Below are positions 1-13,432 of a stretch of DNA of 64,000 nucleotides, piece by piece; positions within the stretch are counted from its first letter, which is position 1, and every line of letters begins with the position of its first letter. A program made the translations under genes and the position numbers. This DNA is from Brachycybe producta (taxonomy: Eukaryota > Arthropoda > Diplopoda > Playtdesmida > Andrognathidae), in assembly GCA_036925085.1 (NCBI GenBank), contig JAUPFP010000030.1, positions 2,079,045-2,143,044 of the forward strand, given 5' to 3'. Below the pieces are notes generated by a model. The model worked only from the letters and a program-made list of their open reading frames with translations. It did not search any database and had not been told where the DNA came from.

Positions 1-36
1 AAATATAATAATTTTTCTTCTTCCATATTTTTTCTT

Positions 37-58
37 TCTCTCTCTCTCTCTCTCTCTT
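37..58. repeat. CT microsatellite
   Basis: Pure CT dinucleotides in a pyrimidine-rich stretch. Similar short CT tracts occur at 1453-1470, 7086-7110, 14357-14374, 18934-18955 and 28819-28839. Confidence 0.9.
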
Positions 59-896
59 TCTATCTTTTGTATACTACTTTCTCTTTCCCTTTTCAATTCT
101 AACCTATTGTTATGTTTATGTATTTGTTATGTACTTAAGTTTGTTTCACTCATAAATTAGATGCTCTCAATAAACACATCAACATAAAAATTATCAAAAC
201 TAAACATCAATTTTCATAAGTGTATTTTTGAATTCATAAGTAGTGAATTAATAACACTAATCCGGCTTATTAAAATTAATTCTCCGTATTATAATTATGA
301 GAAGAGAGAAAGTGAGAGCTAGACCACAACCATTTCCAACAATAGTATTTATGCAAATTTCATAATCGTAACCATATATCCTTACTATACAAGTACATTA
401 AATAATCATAAATGTTTCTATTATATAAAAATTTTCTACTTGTTGATTCAAAATTTCGTTAAATTCTACCTTTTTTTTCTATAACCTTATTCAATAATAA
501 CCCTTATTCTTCGTTACTGGTTTAGTGAGGGTCACTGGTTTATTATTTGAAGGGTTATTTTTTATTAAAATAATCACACAAACAAACAAATTCATAAACA
601 AAAGTGTTTTCAATTTCTAAAACTTCAAACTTTTACATAATAGAAATGACTTTTAAACAACACCAAAATGTTTTTTATCTTTTTTTCTTTTCAAACTTCC
701 ATAAAAAGTTCATTTCTAAATGATATCAGCATAAAATACTACACGTATTATAAATTTATTATATCCATTTACTATTCTAGTTTCTAACAAACTTTGAATA
801 TTATTGTTAATATTCCTTCTGAAAAAAATAAGTTTATTAAGTATATTAAGACTCTTATTCTTATGATGAAAGCTTAAAAAACGTTTCCAAACTGGG

Positions 897-1145
897 CTGA
901 AACTTTTATGAATCCTGAGGACCATGGACTTTGTGGGTCTCAATGAACCTGGTAGGCTTCACGGGTCTTGTGGCATTGTCCACTGGTACTCCCTTCTGGA
1001 GAAAATACCCACCACATGGCATTTGTGGACATACTGGGGCTATATGGGCCGCCTGAATTTTGTGGGCCATATGGGCTTGGGTGAGTTGGGCTCACGATAA
1101 CGTTTTGTAAGCTTTTGCCTTATTTTTTTTTTTTTTTTACAAAAT
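897..1145 (+). repeat. G-rich ATGGGCC-type dispersed repeat, copy A
   Basis: The copy contains repeated phrases such as CTTTGTGGGTCTCAATGAA, TATGGGCCGCC and ATTTTGTGGGCCATATGGGC. It then has GTTTTGTAAGC and a long T tract ending in TACAAAAT. The same phrases and the same T-tract end recur at 2630, 5190, 22610, 25265 and 63110. Confidence 0.8.
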
Positions 1146-2225
1146 TTAATATTATTCTCATGTATTTGTGTGGAGATTATTTTTAGGCTTAAATGTTTTG
1201 ACCATTGGAATGGTAAACAACAAAGACATAATCCAAAACGACCAAATTCCCTAGAGTTTTCCTCAAGTGATTATTAAAAGGAATTAGCATTTTTGTGACA
1301 AACCATAGACAAGAAAATGTAATTGGTTAGTTTTGAATGGGTGGAAAATGAGAGAAAAAAAAACAAAAAAGAACAATAGTTCCGCAATAAATGGGTGGGG
1401 TAGTACAAATAATATGCCCATCTAGTATATAAACTCCTTCCAGAAAAGCTACCTCTCTCTCTCTCTCTCCCTACTCTTCCTACAGATTTAACCGAATATG
1501 GGGTGGGGGAGAGGGGATGAATCAAGTTGAAGATTGATGCAATTTGGCTTTTTACTCATCGACCACCAAATAAAAGAGAAAAAAAGCACACAAAATACAA
1601 ACATCCATCCACGATTTCCCCCCGACTTTTGATTTCAGAAAAGATCTTCATCAACCACATTCTAGTATAATTCTACCCCCCTTTGACTAACTTTTTCTAC
1701 CAAGTCATCTAGAAACACTGGACTTGAATCCTATTCATTCAGATCAAATGCTGTCAATACTTTTTTTTTACTTCTTCTTCCATGTTATAAACGAAGCATA
1801 AGACAAGCAAGAATCATTAGAATTTGCCCATATATTATTAGAAGAGGGGTTTTATTTTACAGATGAAATGGAAGGCAATTTCAACCCTGCACCTCCTCCT
1901 CCTCCTCCTCCTCCTCTTTACTCTTTCATTCTATCCTACATATGTATAGAGAGATTATATTATTATACATGTACATATAAAGGATATATTCCAAAGTAAC
2001 CCAATGTCAATTCCCAAAAGTTCTTTCTACTCTTTTTGGCTCTATTTTGCGGTTAAATCGCTACAGTTCCAATTAGAGGTTGTGTGTGAGTATAATAACG
2101 TTTCGGGTTGCTGGCTACATCTTAATGAGGAGAAACTCCAAATGCCTATTTAAACTCATGTCTACTTATTATTAGTTTCTACTTTATTCTAGAGGGCAAA
2201 AAATAATTCCCACAAACTAGTCATT

Positions 2226-2332
<107 letters not shown>

Positions 2333-2629
2333 ATACACATTAAGTTGAAGTAAATGTCCAAAATGAGTGAATCCTACTTTTAACCTCGTTAAGTTATACT
2401 GGAAAACAGTTTAGGATTTAAACAAATATTCAAAACCACTTTTGACTTGAGGAGAAAAATCTAGTTTTCATCATTTTTCATTTAATTAAAATTAGTTTTC
2501 ATTAATTTTTTTTGGAATTTTATTGTAAAATATGAATAAAGTGCCTGAATAGACAGAGGATGTTCCCTAACAAAACATGCAACCAAGTTTTTCAATGTTT
2601 TATGTCATTCTAATTAGAAACCTAGATAA

Positions 2630-3035
2630 TTTGAAAGCCCATGGGGCCTGGGCTGACTATTTAATATAAAAAATGGCTTCATGGGCCTGGTGATCTTCGT
2701 GGGCTTTAGTGACATGGTTAGTTTCTGAGCCGTAATATAATGGCCCTGGTGAACTTTTGAAAAAGCTCAGCCTATGGGCTTTGTGGACCTCATAAGTCTG
2801 GTGTCATTTGTGGGCCTCATCAGTCTGGTTGGTGTTCTTGTGGGGGTGGTTGGCAAAGCCGTAACCGTTTTAAACCATTTTTCTTAATTCTTTTTAGAAT
2901 TGCGGCGCTGCTCGTAAGCCTTGGGGGGCCTTATAGGGTTTGTAGACCTTATGAACTCGGTGGTTTGCTCTCACCAATAAAGTTTTATGAGTTGGGCTGG
3001 CCTGAATTTTTTTTTTTTTAGAAAATGTCGGTCTC
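2630..3035 (+). repeat. G-rich ATGGGCC-type dispersed repeat, copy B
   Basis: It begins GCCCATGGGGCCTGGGCTG, carries several GGCCTCAT and GTCTGGT phrases, and ends AAGTTTTATGAGTTGGGCTGG, then a T tract and AGAAAATGTCGGTCTCT. The end matches the end of copy E. Confidence 0.8.
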
Positions 3036-4726
3036 TAATGACTGTATCCCCCAGTATTTCAACACCATTATAAAACAAAAATATAAACTGACAGATGTTG
3101 CTTTTAATTTATGTTAATAATGAAACAAACTCTTCATGTATTTCTCTGACTCAATGTTAAGTTAATTTTAAAAGTTTGACACAAACTAATTAGAAGTAAA
3201 ATATCCACTGGCTCCATCTATAATAATAAACCTACATAAAGTTACATCCATCATTGAAGATATAAAGAAAAAAACTAATATTGACCGATTGAAACAGCGG
3301 CTAAAATGACTCATTCCTTTTCATGTGTGTGTGTAGTATGATGCATAATACAAGTCAATAGATTTTTCGTCAATGCAAAACAGAAATAGACATAATCACA
3401 TTGAAGTCCCCAACATGATGATATTATTCCAATATAAGGAAGAGTGTGGGGTATATAGAACTTCTTTAATTGGATACCTCCTCCTCCTCCTCTTCCTCCT
3501 CCGCCTAACCCCATCTGAACTCCGCCTCTGACCCACCCACCCTCATCAATGTAATAAAACCCCCCTTTTTATGCTTAAATCAAGGGACACACTCACTCTG
3601 TATCAGCTAATAAAGTAGGCCTACATATATAAGAGAGATAGGGGAGAGTACAAAATTATGAGCAAAGTATATAGTGGACAATAGAAAAGAACGCGTGACC
3701 AATGGAGGCTAATACTCTCCAACATTGCTTACATATACAGTCGAGTGTAGGATGCTTAATTTTGACCTCGACTCAGACATTGGTAAGCATATACTTGAAT
3801 GCAGACACATACAAGTAATATGAGAAGTATATGATTGATAAAAGTATGTGTAGTGAGCATAACTTTAGATACAAAGTGATGCTCAACATTTGCAAAGATA
3901 TGAGCCACAAACAAATCTTAACCAAGGGGTGCATTTGAAAACGCATTACAATTTTGCATGTTTACTCAGAAGATGACTTGTTTATGATGTATCGTAATCA
4001 CAGGAGTAATGTATATGTTAAGACAACTTTTATTGCTACAAAAAAAAATTAACTGCAATTACATAACTAAAGTTACAGTTAACTGCAGACAAGCTAGACG
4101 TGGTACTGTTGTGTGCGTCCATTTTTAAAACACCTGTGGTTAAATTATTTTGTGTCACTTTCCAGTTCACTTTTCACTTCCTGTTAAACTGCTTTAACAG
4201 TTGTGCATTTTGTGAAATTTCTATTCCTCACTCAAGTCAAAAAATCTGAGTGCTCTCACTATCCGCCATGTTGTTTGTAGGCTAAATTTGGTTGACCACA
4301 GGTGATGTGTTTAACCATTAAATAATAATGTGGTTACCCACATTGTGTGTCAATGTAGTTAACTTCATTGTTCAGAAAATTTAACCAGTTAATTTTGTTT
4401 TCGAAGTATAACTGTCAGTGCTGCCCTTCTTCTTAGCTGACATTCCCTTTGAACTGAATGAATGTAACAAATCTATATGTTTTCAAATGTACCCTACCTA
4501 AGTTAGCATGTAATATATGCCAGTGGCCCTCAAAATCTTCCTCATGTCATGGATGCCAAAGTGTCACTTTTAGAATGTACATGTACATAGATGATGACCA
4601 CCACTGTAACCTACTAAGATTGAACAACACATGGAGAGAGAAGAAAAAAAAAAATAATCTATTTGGATATTGATAACAGAAACATTTTATACAAAAAGCA
4701 AAATATCCAGATTCATTGAAGTTGGA

Positions 4727-4756
4727 GGGCGGGGGCGGGGGGGGGGGGGGGGGGGA
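4727..4756 (+). repeat. G-tract (GGGCGGGGGCGGGG...)
   Basis: A run of G broken by two or three C residues, including about 20 consecutive G, in an otherwise AT-rich region. It could form a G-quadruplex on the plus strand and is a likely slippage site. Confidence 0.85.
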
Positions 4757-5189
4757 GAGAAGAAAAATATTTCCAAACTTACATTTTGGAATAAAAAAAA
4801 ACACATTTAGATAACATTCGAAATATGAAATTCATGAATGAATTCACCAAGAATTGATACAGACTTTGGTTTTTTTCCACTTGTTATCAATACAAAAAAA
4901 AAAGTGTTTCAAGTTCATTCAACATATTTTCTTTGTTGAGAAAAACTCACTTTTGAGTTGTTTTTTCATTCCTCTAATTAATTATTTCTATTACTAAGTC
5001 TTTAAGAATAACTTTTCAGAAAGATATTCAATAACAATGGCAATTAAAATCTAACAATTTGGTAGGATCATAAACTATTTTGTTACTTGAAATTAGAAAC
5101 TATCAACTGGCAGGCAGGCATTCTTGAAATTTGCACTTCCATGCAGGGAGGTGTTGTAAAACTGCGACCTACAAAATGCCACCCATTGG

Positions 5190-5860
5190 TCTTATCAATT
5201 TTGTGGGCTTCATGAATCCGATGGCCCATCAGCAGGGCAAGGAGGTTCATGCAAATGCATGTTTAGTATTCTGGCTCAGAATTTATGCTATAGATGAGAT
5301 AGATACATGATTCATATCATGCTGAAGCTAAATATATGAATTTCATAATGCATGTTTTTGCATATTTTGACATTTTTTTTTTTCAAAACGTGCATATTTT
5401 GCCAAAATTGGTAAGAAAAAAGTGCATAAATTGTAATTTTTGCAATTTTTGCAAAAAAAATAGGTCTTAGAACTTTTCTGACTTCATGAAAATTGTGGAA
5501 ATATACTGTATTAAAGGGGCACATAGATTCAGGTTCATCTTATAAATGAAATTAACAATGAACTTGATACAAATGATACTCTGAACCACTTACGCTCCTC
5601 GTACATCCTTTGATGTTGAGAGAAATTTTTCTAAATATTAAAATTTTTTCACAAAAAATCGATGAAGTTTTGAATTTGAAAATTTAAAAATGTTGCTTGT
5701 TGCCATTTTCTTCAATTTCTATGGGTGAAATTTTGAATAAGATTTTTTTATAGTGCATATTTTGTTGCTTTTAAGTGCATGAACCTCCTTGCCCTGCCCA
5801 TAGTGTTATGCTTTGTGGTCCTTACGAGCTTACTATGAAGTTTTGTAGGCTGTTATACCT
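5190..5860 (+). repeat. G-rich ATGGGCC-type dispersed repeat, copy C, split by a MITE
   Basis: The left part (TTTGTGGGCTTCATGAATCC) and the right part (TTTGTGGTCCTTACGAGC, then AAGTTTTGTAGGCTG) read as one copy once the inverted-repeat element at 5233-5798 is removed. This gives a relative age: the G-rich repeat was there first. Confidence 0.65.
5233..5798. mobile_element. Non-autonomous hAT-like MITE, about 566 bp
   Basis: It starts CAGGGCAAGGAGGTTCATGC, and its right end is the reverse complement (GCATGAACCTCCTTGCCCTG). Flanks are CCCATCAG and CCCATAGT, an imperfect 8-base match. The interior is AT-rich with repeated GCATATTTTG and carries no transposase frame. Confidence 0.75.
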
Positions 5861-6172
5861 TGTACACACACACACACGAGTTAAATGAATTCAACTTAAA
5901 TGTGTTTAGGTGAATTATACGGAATCCAGTTAAGGACATGAACCCAAATAAAATTGATTTTATTATTAATATTTTAAAATTGAAATACTAAATCAATATT
6001 TTTTCAATAGTTTGTTATAATATATATATTATATTTAAGTATTAACTCAATATTTTGAGATTATTAACTAAATAAATTGAATTTGACATATTGTCCATTT
6101 GCCCTTCACAGGGCTCTGTAGAACGTATTTAATATTTAAATGCATTTAACTGTGTATGTGTGTCGAGGGTAT
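5854..6172 (+). mobile_element. TAATACC-GTACACAC MITE family, copy 1
   Basis: Consensus order: TACCTTGTACACACA, TTAAATGAATTC, CGGAATCCAGTTAAGGACAT, TTGAAATACTAAATCAATAT, CCCTTCACAGGGCTCTGTAG, TGCATTTAA, then GTGTGTA...GGTATTA. The ends form a short imperfect inverted repeat of about 17 bases. The right end of this copy is diverged. Related sequence also appears at 15090-15245. Confidence 0.75.
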
Positions 6173-7499
6173 AAGTGTGTGGATGGCCCTTAATTTTTTT
6201 TAAAAAAATAAAATTTAAATTTCTACTATTTCTGTGTAAAATTACTAAAAAGTTTTCCTTTTCAATACTGTTACTAAAAAGTTTTAAAACACCATTCTGT
6301 ATCATATCACTCCATCATCATATAAATAATACCGTGACCAACAGTTTATAGGATTCTATTGGAGACCTCTATATAAATAATAAGTCAATAATGGAGTTAA
6401 AAAGAGCCGAGGGGAAGAGAGAATTAGAAGAAGAAGACCTCAAAAGCTTAAAAAAAATCAATATTATTACTTAAGCGGGGTGGATATTGTCCGAGAGAAT
6501 GTGAAATAAAATTGTATTGAAAATCTTCCTATAAAAAGGAATGTAAAACAGCTTGAAGACGGACCCGAAAATTGACAAAAGGAGAAATAAGAGAGGGGAG
6601 AAGGGGAAATGAACGTTAATATGTTTTACTGTAGCAAAAGTGTGTCTCTCATTGAAAGTTATCAATGATATTATTTTGGAGGGAAGAAGGAAAGGAAAAA
6701 AAGACACAAAAACATAGAAGGGAGGGGAGGGGGGGGGGGAAGTGGCGACGGCGGCGGTGGACATCTAAACTGTCATCGACCACTACTGATTTTTCAGTGA
6801 TTTGACAGGAAATGTCCATCTACCAATCTTATAATATACATCTCTCTCATCTTATACCCTCTTCCTCGTTCTCCTCCCTTCCTTTCTCTTAAAAACTAGA
6901 AGTTTTCTTTAAGCATCATTCTGGCTTAACCTCCTCCTCCTCCTCTCCTTCGAAGCAATTGTCATTGTCACCAATTTCTTTATATTATTTCCTCCTCCTC
7001 AATTCTCTTCCAATTTAACCACCCCCTCATATATCCCTTCATATATATTGTATATATATATAAAAGATATAATCCAATAAATTGTTCTCTCTCTCTCTCT
7101 CTCTCTCTCCCCAAAAAATCCAAAACACTCTCTCTCTCTTTTTGCCTTCTTATTTGTCACCATAATCTGCTTTTACAATCTTAGAGAGAAAACTTTCTAA
7201 AAGATGTCGATAATATTGTAATGCAGCTTTTTCCGCCAGCAACAAAAAAAAAATACATAGAAGACAACCAACAGAAATCTTCTGACTTGACAGAAATCTT
7301 CAACTGAATTTGACACTGAAGTTAGGAGAGAGAGTTCCGTTCACACCTACAGAAAAACAAAATTTATCTAACTTGAATAAATTTATAACAGACAACAAAC
7401 CAGGTTCTAGCGTCAATAATCAAGGAACCGATCTGGTGTTTTGTGACGTTCTAACCCGAGTCACGTTGTATCCGATGTTACCTATTTTTTGACATTTGA

Positions 7500-7800
7500 G
7501 AGGGCTCCTTAGAAAAAAATACTTGTGTTAATGCAAGGTAGATGGCGCCTGCAACCCCTCGTGCCAATTAGTTGAAATAGAATGCACTCTTTTAGCTCTA
7601 AAAGCGTCCGAAACAACCTTAATTATCAGTTCGTGACAAACTTACTCCCAGAACATAATATAAGTGAAGAGAGAGCACGTGTAGAAATAACAATGATACA
7701 ATTAAAAGTTTGCCAAGTGGAAAAAAAAAAGAAAAAGTGTCAGTACATTTCTATGGGAGGGCTAGTGGCGCCATCTAACGCTACAGGGACAAAAATACAG
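7500..7800 (+). repeat. GGCGCC-ended dispersed repeat, copy 1
   Basis: AAGGTAGATGGCGCC near the left end, TTTTAGCTCTAAAAGCGTCC and CCCAGAACATAATATAAGTG inside, and GGCTAGTGGCGCCATCTAAC at the right. It matches 19110-19460 in the opposite orientation at roughly 80 per cent by eye. It could be a SINE or MITE. No A/B box was identified. Confidence 0.75.
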
Positions 7801-8529
7801 AATATAAATACAGATTATAAGTACCAGTAACAATATATATTTTATTTTCATTTTTATTTGATATATGTCCGTTTTCCGTAGACGTTTAATTTTAGCGCAA
7901 TTCTTCTCAAAGAACTCCTTTAAGTCTTAAAAGTCTTGCATTCCCAATTGTACCAACCGTTGAGTTCGGTAACTTAAATTCACGACTAACTTCATAGACA
8001 TTTTGTCGTTATAACCATTTAATCGGTGTCATTTTGCCGAGTTGTCGTTATATCCGATTTTGACTATATTTGGCTGAAAATAATGGTGAAATTCTTAATT
8101 CTTGCCACACAAAAATTACATGCTATTAGCTAATAGGAAGACGTCCTTCATTAGCATTATTCTAAACGGCTCCTCCTCCCATTCTTTCTCTCCTTTTGTA
8201 TAAACTCAACAATGTCCTTGAAATCTTTTCTCTTGTAATGTGCGAGAACCCATAAAAACGTGAATTATCCACAAGAAAAACAGCTGAAACTTTATCATAA
8301 TTCATTTCTGTTTCTAATTTCTGCTTGTTTATCGGTATGTGTGAACCATCCCCTAACATTATGAAGGATTTTTTCTATCTATTTTTATACATCTCTCATT
8401 TTAAGATGCATACAAAATGAGAAGTTTTGAAATTTCCGCTTAATAGATGAGTTATCGAACTTCAGTTGAATAAGTTCGAAAATTTTTAGTAGTCGATTTT
8501 CCATTACAGACGTGAAACGGTGTGGTTCA

Positions 8530-10045
8530 ACCTCGAACGATTCCATCACAAATAACGCCAATTAATGGAATATGGAGGCTAGCATTACTTCAAGATAAAT
8601 ATGGTTGGCTCAAGGTGTCAGTCAGGAACACTAGGTACTCAAATGAAATCCTTCTAACAGCTAGCCTCTACCTCCAATCCTCATCGTCGTTTGAGATGAG
8701 TACAGCCGGGAGAAATATGGATAGAACACCAACAAAAAAAAGTTGGTCCAGTATGGTGGCCCCATTGCTAATACTTTCTGTTTTTTAAAATTTTATAGAA
8801 TTTCTCACGGAAGCACCTCAACCACGCCCACTTTGAATTGGCCTATCATTTGAAGAGCTCAATGCACACAAGAAATGAAGACATGCTTGTCTTCCACACC
8901 TTGCTGGGAATGTATTGCAACCAACACTTTTCCGTTCCCACACTTTCCAGTTCACGTGCTTAAAGTTAGCCACATGTAAAAATAGCTGTAAGAAATTCTA
9001 CCAAACTTTAAAAACCAAATTTATCAACATGGGGCCACCATGGTTAAGGCCAAAGTAAAAAAAAAAATCAATATACATAGATATTCAGAATATATGTTCA
9101 CACATAAATGCACACACACATACACTATATAAAAAGTGGATTGACACCAAAGATCTCAAAAGACTCGCAAAACTTTAAAGTTCATATTGTCCATAAACAG
9201 ATAAGAACCAGAGGATACACATAAAATATGTATACATTATAGTACCATAGAGAAATGTTTAGAATAAAAAGTACGAAAAAAAAACTTCTAAAAGCATAAA
9301 AAATGCTCACTTTATCATAAAGTTAGATCCAAAAAACAGAAGCCAAGAAAGGATATTCTACATTACGAGGCCTCAAAAACACTTGTAAGAAGACATTTTG
9401 TAACTCAAGTGTGTTTACGTGTAACTATATGTATGGGGATTGTGTTCACGTGTGTCATGTGGGGTGTACCCTCTAATCCCTCAAACGATTCCACCTCAAA
9501 CGACGACAAGGGTTGTAGATGGAGGTTAGCTATTAGAAAATTATATAATAGTACTCAGTGTACCTCCACAACACAGTTTACTAAACAATCCGAGGTATGA
9601 TGAGCCTCTTCCGATAGGGGGCTACACGGAAGATGGTGGAAGTGCCGTGTTAACCACTGCCGCTGTCAAGGTTCGTGTGTGGAATCTCGTGCAAGAAACC
9701 TTCCGCGAGTTGGGTAGCTTGAGAGTGAGAAGAGAACTGATGAAGGTCGAACATGCTATGAGACCAGATTATCTCCCTCCAACCTCACACCTCGCCCGTA
9801 GTTTTAGTACAAATGTCCCTTTAGGGCAATTGGCATTAGGGCAACTGGCCTTAGAGATGTGTGTTTAGGGCAAATATCTATACCCCGTTTATTCTAATCT
9901 AAGAACAACTTTTTAAAAATTGTTCTAAGATGGAGTCCCATATTCCCGGAGAAATAAGACATTGGATACCCCTGGTTAAGAAATCCTGATACAAAAGTAT
10001 TGCTAGCCTCCACTTCCAATCCTCATCATCGCATGCTATGAAATC
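8530..10045. repeat. Three short copies of a GAGGATTGGAGG-type motif
   Basis: The minus strand at 8655-8697, the plus strand at about 9490-9535 and the minus strand at 9998-10040 share a block close to CGATGATGAGGATTGGAGGT followed by AGGCTAGC. Between them is a more GC-rich patch (9610-9800), and a hAT-like terminal phrase (CCCCTGGTTAAGAAATCCTG) lies at about 9969. I read this as transposon debris. Confidence 0.45.
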
Positions 10046-12166
10046 GATTTGAGATAAAAACGTAAACGGTCATGTGACCTCATGTCTTTCATTCTAGAGT
10101 GACAGTTTGTGTTATGTGTAAATTGGTTTACTTCCCCCCATCCCACCCCATTTTGAGATAATATAAAAATCCTGCAACGTTGAATTCTATTCTCTGAACA
10201 AACATTTATGTCAACGCAAGACATAAACCACATGCACATAACACAAAAACACACACACACCTACAGTATTGTCACGAAGTCTGGGTGAATAATAATCTAT
10301 TACAAACGGAGTCACATATTTAGAGAATGTCATCTCCAGTAGACTAAATCGTGTTGCCATTCATAAAACATTCTTCTCAGTGGTTTTATATTTTTAAAAA
10401 AACTTCTATCATTTCCACACCACACACACACCAAAAAAAAAAAACCCTCACTACTTCTATAATAACATGTGTTAGACCACAAATAACTTTCTTAATATAC
10501 AACTAGGAGGATCTTGTCGATTTTTGTCTTATTACAAGTTAATTTACATGTTATTGACTTTTTCTTTTGCTTATTTATTGGAATCGATTTCCATGCAATA
10601 ACAACATAGAAGAAATAAATCTGTAAATTGCAAACTTTTTTAATATTTGTCAACTCAAGATTACTGGTTCGACTATTTAAATGAACTGCTGCTGTATCAC
10701 TATCACCACAGAATAAAAGGAAAAGAACAGAAAAGAGAAAAACTCTTGTGTGGCACCTTTTCATGTTGCTGTGCCTGAAATTCATGACCTTGGATTTAAT
10801 TACTCAAGCCACTTCTATAGAGCCGCCATTTTGAAAAAGATTAGAAAAAATTTTTTATCATAGAAGTCTACAGAAACTTGTGCACATGCGCAGAAAAAAA
10901 ATCTGTCACAAGTTAATTGCCCAGTTTCGCTTCTGTCCTTCTCCTTATTCTGTGCTATCACTATTAGCTTGGTCAAACTGTGTGTTCCACCACAACCTCG
11001 CATCACGATTAGCATTAAGAGTTAGAGGCTAGCAGTGCTGCTAGTTAACGGAGCTGGAGTATAATAATTTGGTCTGCAGCATAGAGTGCTAGCTGAGGAG
11101 GAAATGTCATAACATTTTCTCGTTACCGTAAAGAACATATTAAGGAATCCACACAAGTTTTCTGATAAAATTGAAAAGATGTTCCTGAAGAAAATTTAGT
11201 TGTTTACAAAATGGACCTCTTTTTTGTTGTAAAACTTTGAAGCAATGCGCCATAGTTTTAGTTGTTTATAGAACTTTTCTGTTAAAAAGTCAACTATTTG
11301 AAAAGTTTTGGGCATTACATCCTTTGTCAATGTTGTTGTTGTTCATTTTAAGCAATGAAATACAGGGTGTTTTACTTGTTAAGACACAAGACATATATTT
11401 ATGTGGCTCGCTCCTATTTTTTTTGGGCTGAAAAATAACAAAAGATAGACATTCAAAATACACGAAAAGAAGATTCGTCTTTTGGGACCGATCAATATTC
11501 TCAACTATAAACATTTATCCTTACATATATATATATATACCAAGGATATGATCATTTACAATTTTTCTGACGCTTTTTTCACAAACGAACTCTTCTCTTC
11601 TTAAACTTCTCCCCACTTTCTAGTCCGTATTCTTAAACAACAAATCGTTACCCCTACAGGGGTAAAAAGAGTTCTTCTGCTTTTAGGATTCGAAGAATCA
11701 TCTAAGGGTAAAAACATAGTGGAGCAACGACTTTAGCATTTTTTTTTTCTTCAGGAAGGGAAAGTGAAAAGTGACGTTTACTGAATGACAGTCATTTTGC
11801 TAAATAATAGCAAAATTAAATTATCTTGCAGAGCCGAAGAACACGGTAAGCGAGGCGAGCAAGGCAGTGGCGTTTTCAGCTTTTGTATTTCGAGTGCCCT
11901 TTTGTCAAGGTTACTGTTGACTTAACATTTTGCAAGAAGGTGCTCAACTTATAACTTACAGGGGCACCACACATGCCATAGTGCCTGCCGCCAGTCCTGC
12001 TATCTAGTTAAAAGCAAAATGGCCATTTTAGACCAATCAGCATCCTGAGTTCAGTGAAGTCTGTTCAGGCATCGACCAAAAGCACCGAGGGAACAAAAAC
12101 ACATTTCCTTGATAAGAGTCGATACTTATATTAAAGACAATGTGTTTTAAGGTCGCAAGTCACTGC

Positions 12167-12561
12167 CTAAAGCTGGAACTTCATACCTGCTACCTTGAGC
12201 GTAGCGTCTGCGACTGGCGACTAGTGACTAGCATAGCGACTTGAAGTAGCAAGTCGCTAGTTGCTGGCACACACTACATATGTGCTGCACCTACAAGCGT
12301 TTTGGGCGTGTCTTCATGGTGTGTGATGTCATAACGCCATATGCATCTCATCTGGTCTCTGATTGGTTGTTGGGAGCGACTTGAAACGTTTGCGACCTGA
12401 AGCTTCTGTTTGAACAGAAGCTTGGCGACTGAGTAGCAAGTTGCGACGCTTTGACAAGTCACTAATAGTTGCTTGTATATGGTATAAAGACGCGCATGTG
12501 CGGTGACGCTCGCTCGAGGTAGGTCGTTCGACGTCGCGTGAATGAAGTTTAAGCTTTAGTC
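12167..12561. mobile_element. MITE with CTAAAGCT ends
   Basis: It starts CTAAAGCTGGAACTTCATAC and ends with the inverted relative ATGAAGTTTAAGCTTTAG. The interior is rich in GCGACT/AGTCGC blocks (for example TGCGACTGGCGACTAGTGAC), repeated in both orientations. It is distinctly more GC-rich than its surroundings. Confidence 0.7.
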
Positions 12562-13226
12562 GATGTTCTACTATCTTTCTCAACCTATATCAAAATCCAT
12601 TGTTGGATGAAGGTCTGTCTCTTCAATGATTTTCCAAAGTTGCCTGTCTTCTGAGGTTCTCTCATCCATGTTTGCCCGGCCATCTCTGCTATGTTTTCAC
12701 CCAAAAAGAAGACTATACTCTCTCTTCCAACCCCCATTCCTCTACTTTTCTCATTTGTTTCATGTATGTCTAACATGATAATATATCCAAAGTGTATGTG
12801 GTGTTGTATGTAAATCAAAGGAACAAACAATTGCCCCCTTTTAATATAACAACTCATTGTCAATAAATTCTTTGAAGAAAACAAAAACAAATAACTGCAA
12901 ATTATTCTTAGACTTCTAATGAATAATAATTAAAGGCATTAATTAGCATGTGTACAATAAAGCACACACATATGACAGAATTTGTGTAGAACTCAAAAAT
13001 GAACCTTAATTTCTTTTCATCTCACAAAAAATATTTTCAAAATAAGTTAATTAATAATTACAAAATGACTTTTTTGTTACGTTTTTATACAAAGTTATTT
13101 AAAGTTTATCAGTAGATTTGAAACTTATAATAACAGAAGAAGTTTCTACTAGATGGCGTTGCAACCAATTTAAAACCAATAAAAAAAATGTCTGGTTAAT
13201 TAAATTAGTCTGAACTCGACTTTTGT

Positions 13227-13432
13227 ACAGGCAGTTAGAAATCGGGGAGAACTTCAGTTGGCTCCGCCCTTTTTTATGACGAACGCAACTTCTAATTGGT
13301 TGGTTATGTAGTCTGACGTCACATGCTCCGCCCTTTTCAACGTCGATCCACACAACAAACCAATTAGAAGTTGCCGGTCGTCATAAAAAGGGCGGAGCCA
13401 ACTTATGTTCGTCCCGATTTCTAACTGCCTGT
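13227..13432. mobile_element. 206-bp palindromic hAT MITE, copy 1, with 8-bp target duplication
   Basis: The terminal inverted repeat ACAGGCAGTTAGAAATCGGG extends through the GGCTCCGCCC blocks on both sides. ACTTTTGT is duplicated exactly at 13219-13226 and 13433-13440. No transposase frame. A second copy is at 24992-25195. Confidence 0.9.

Noticed and set aside
9647-9868. 73-codon plus-strand frame in a more GC-rich patch
   Set aside because: It looks coding by composition, but there is no recognised domain, no splice context, and its 3' end is made of the TTAGGGCAA words seen again in Dscam intron 4.
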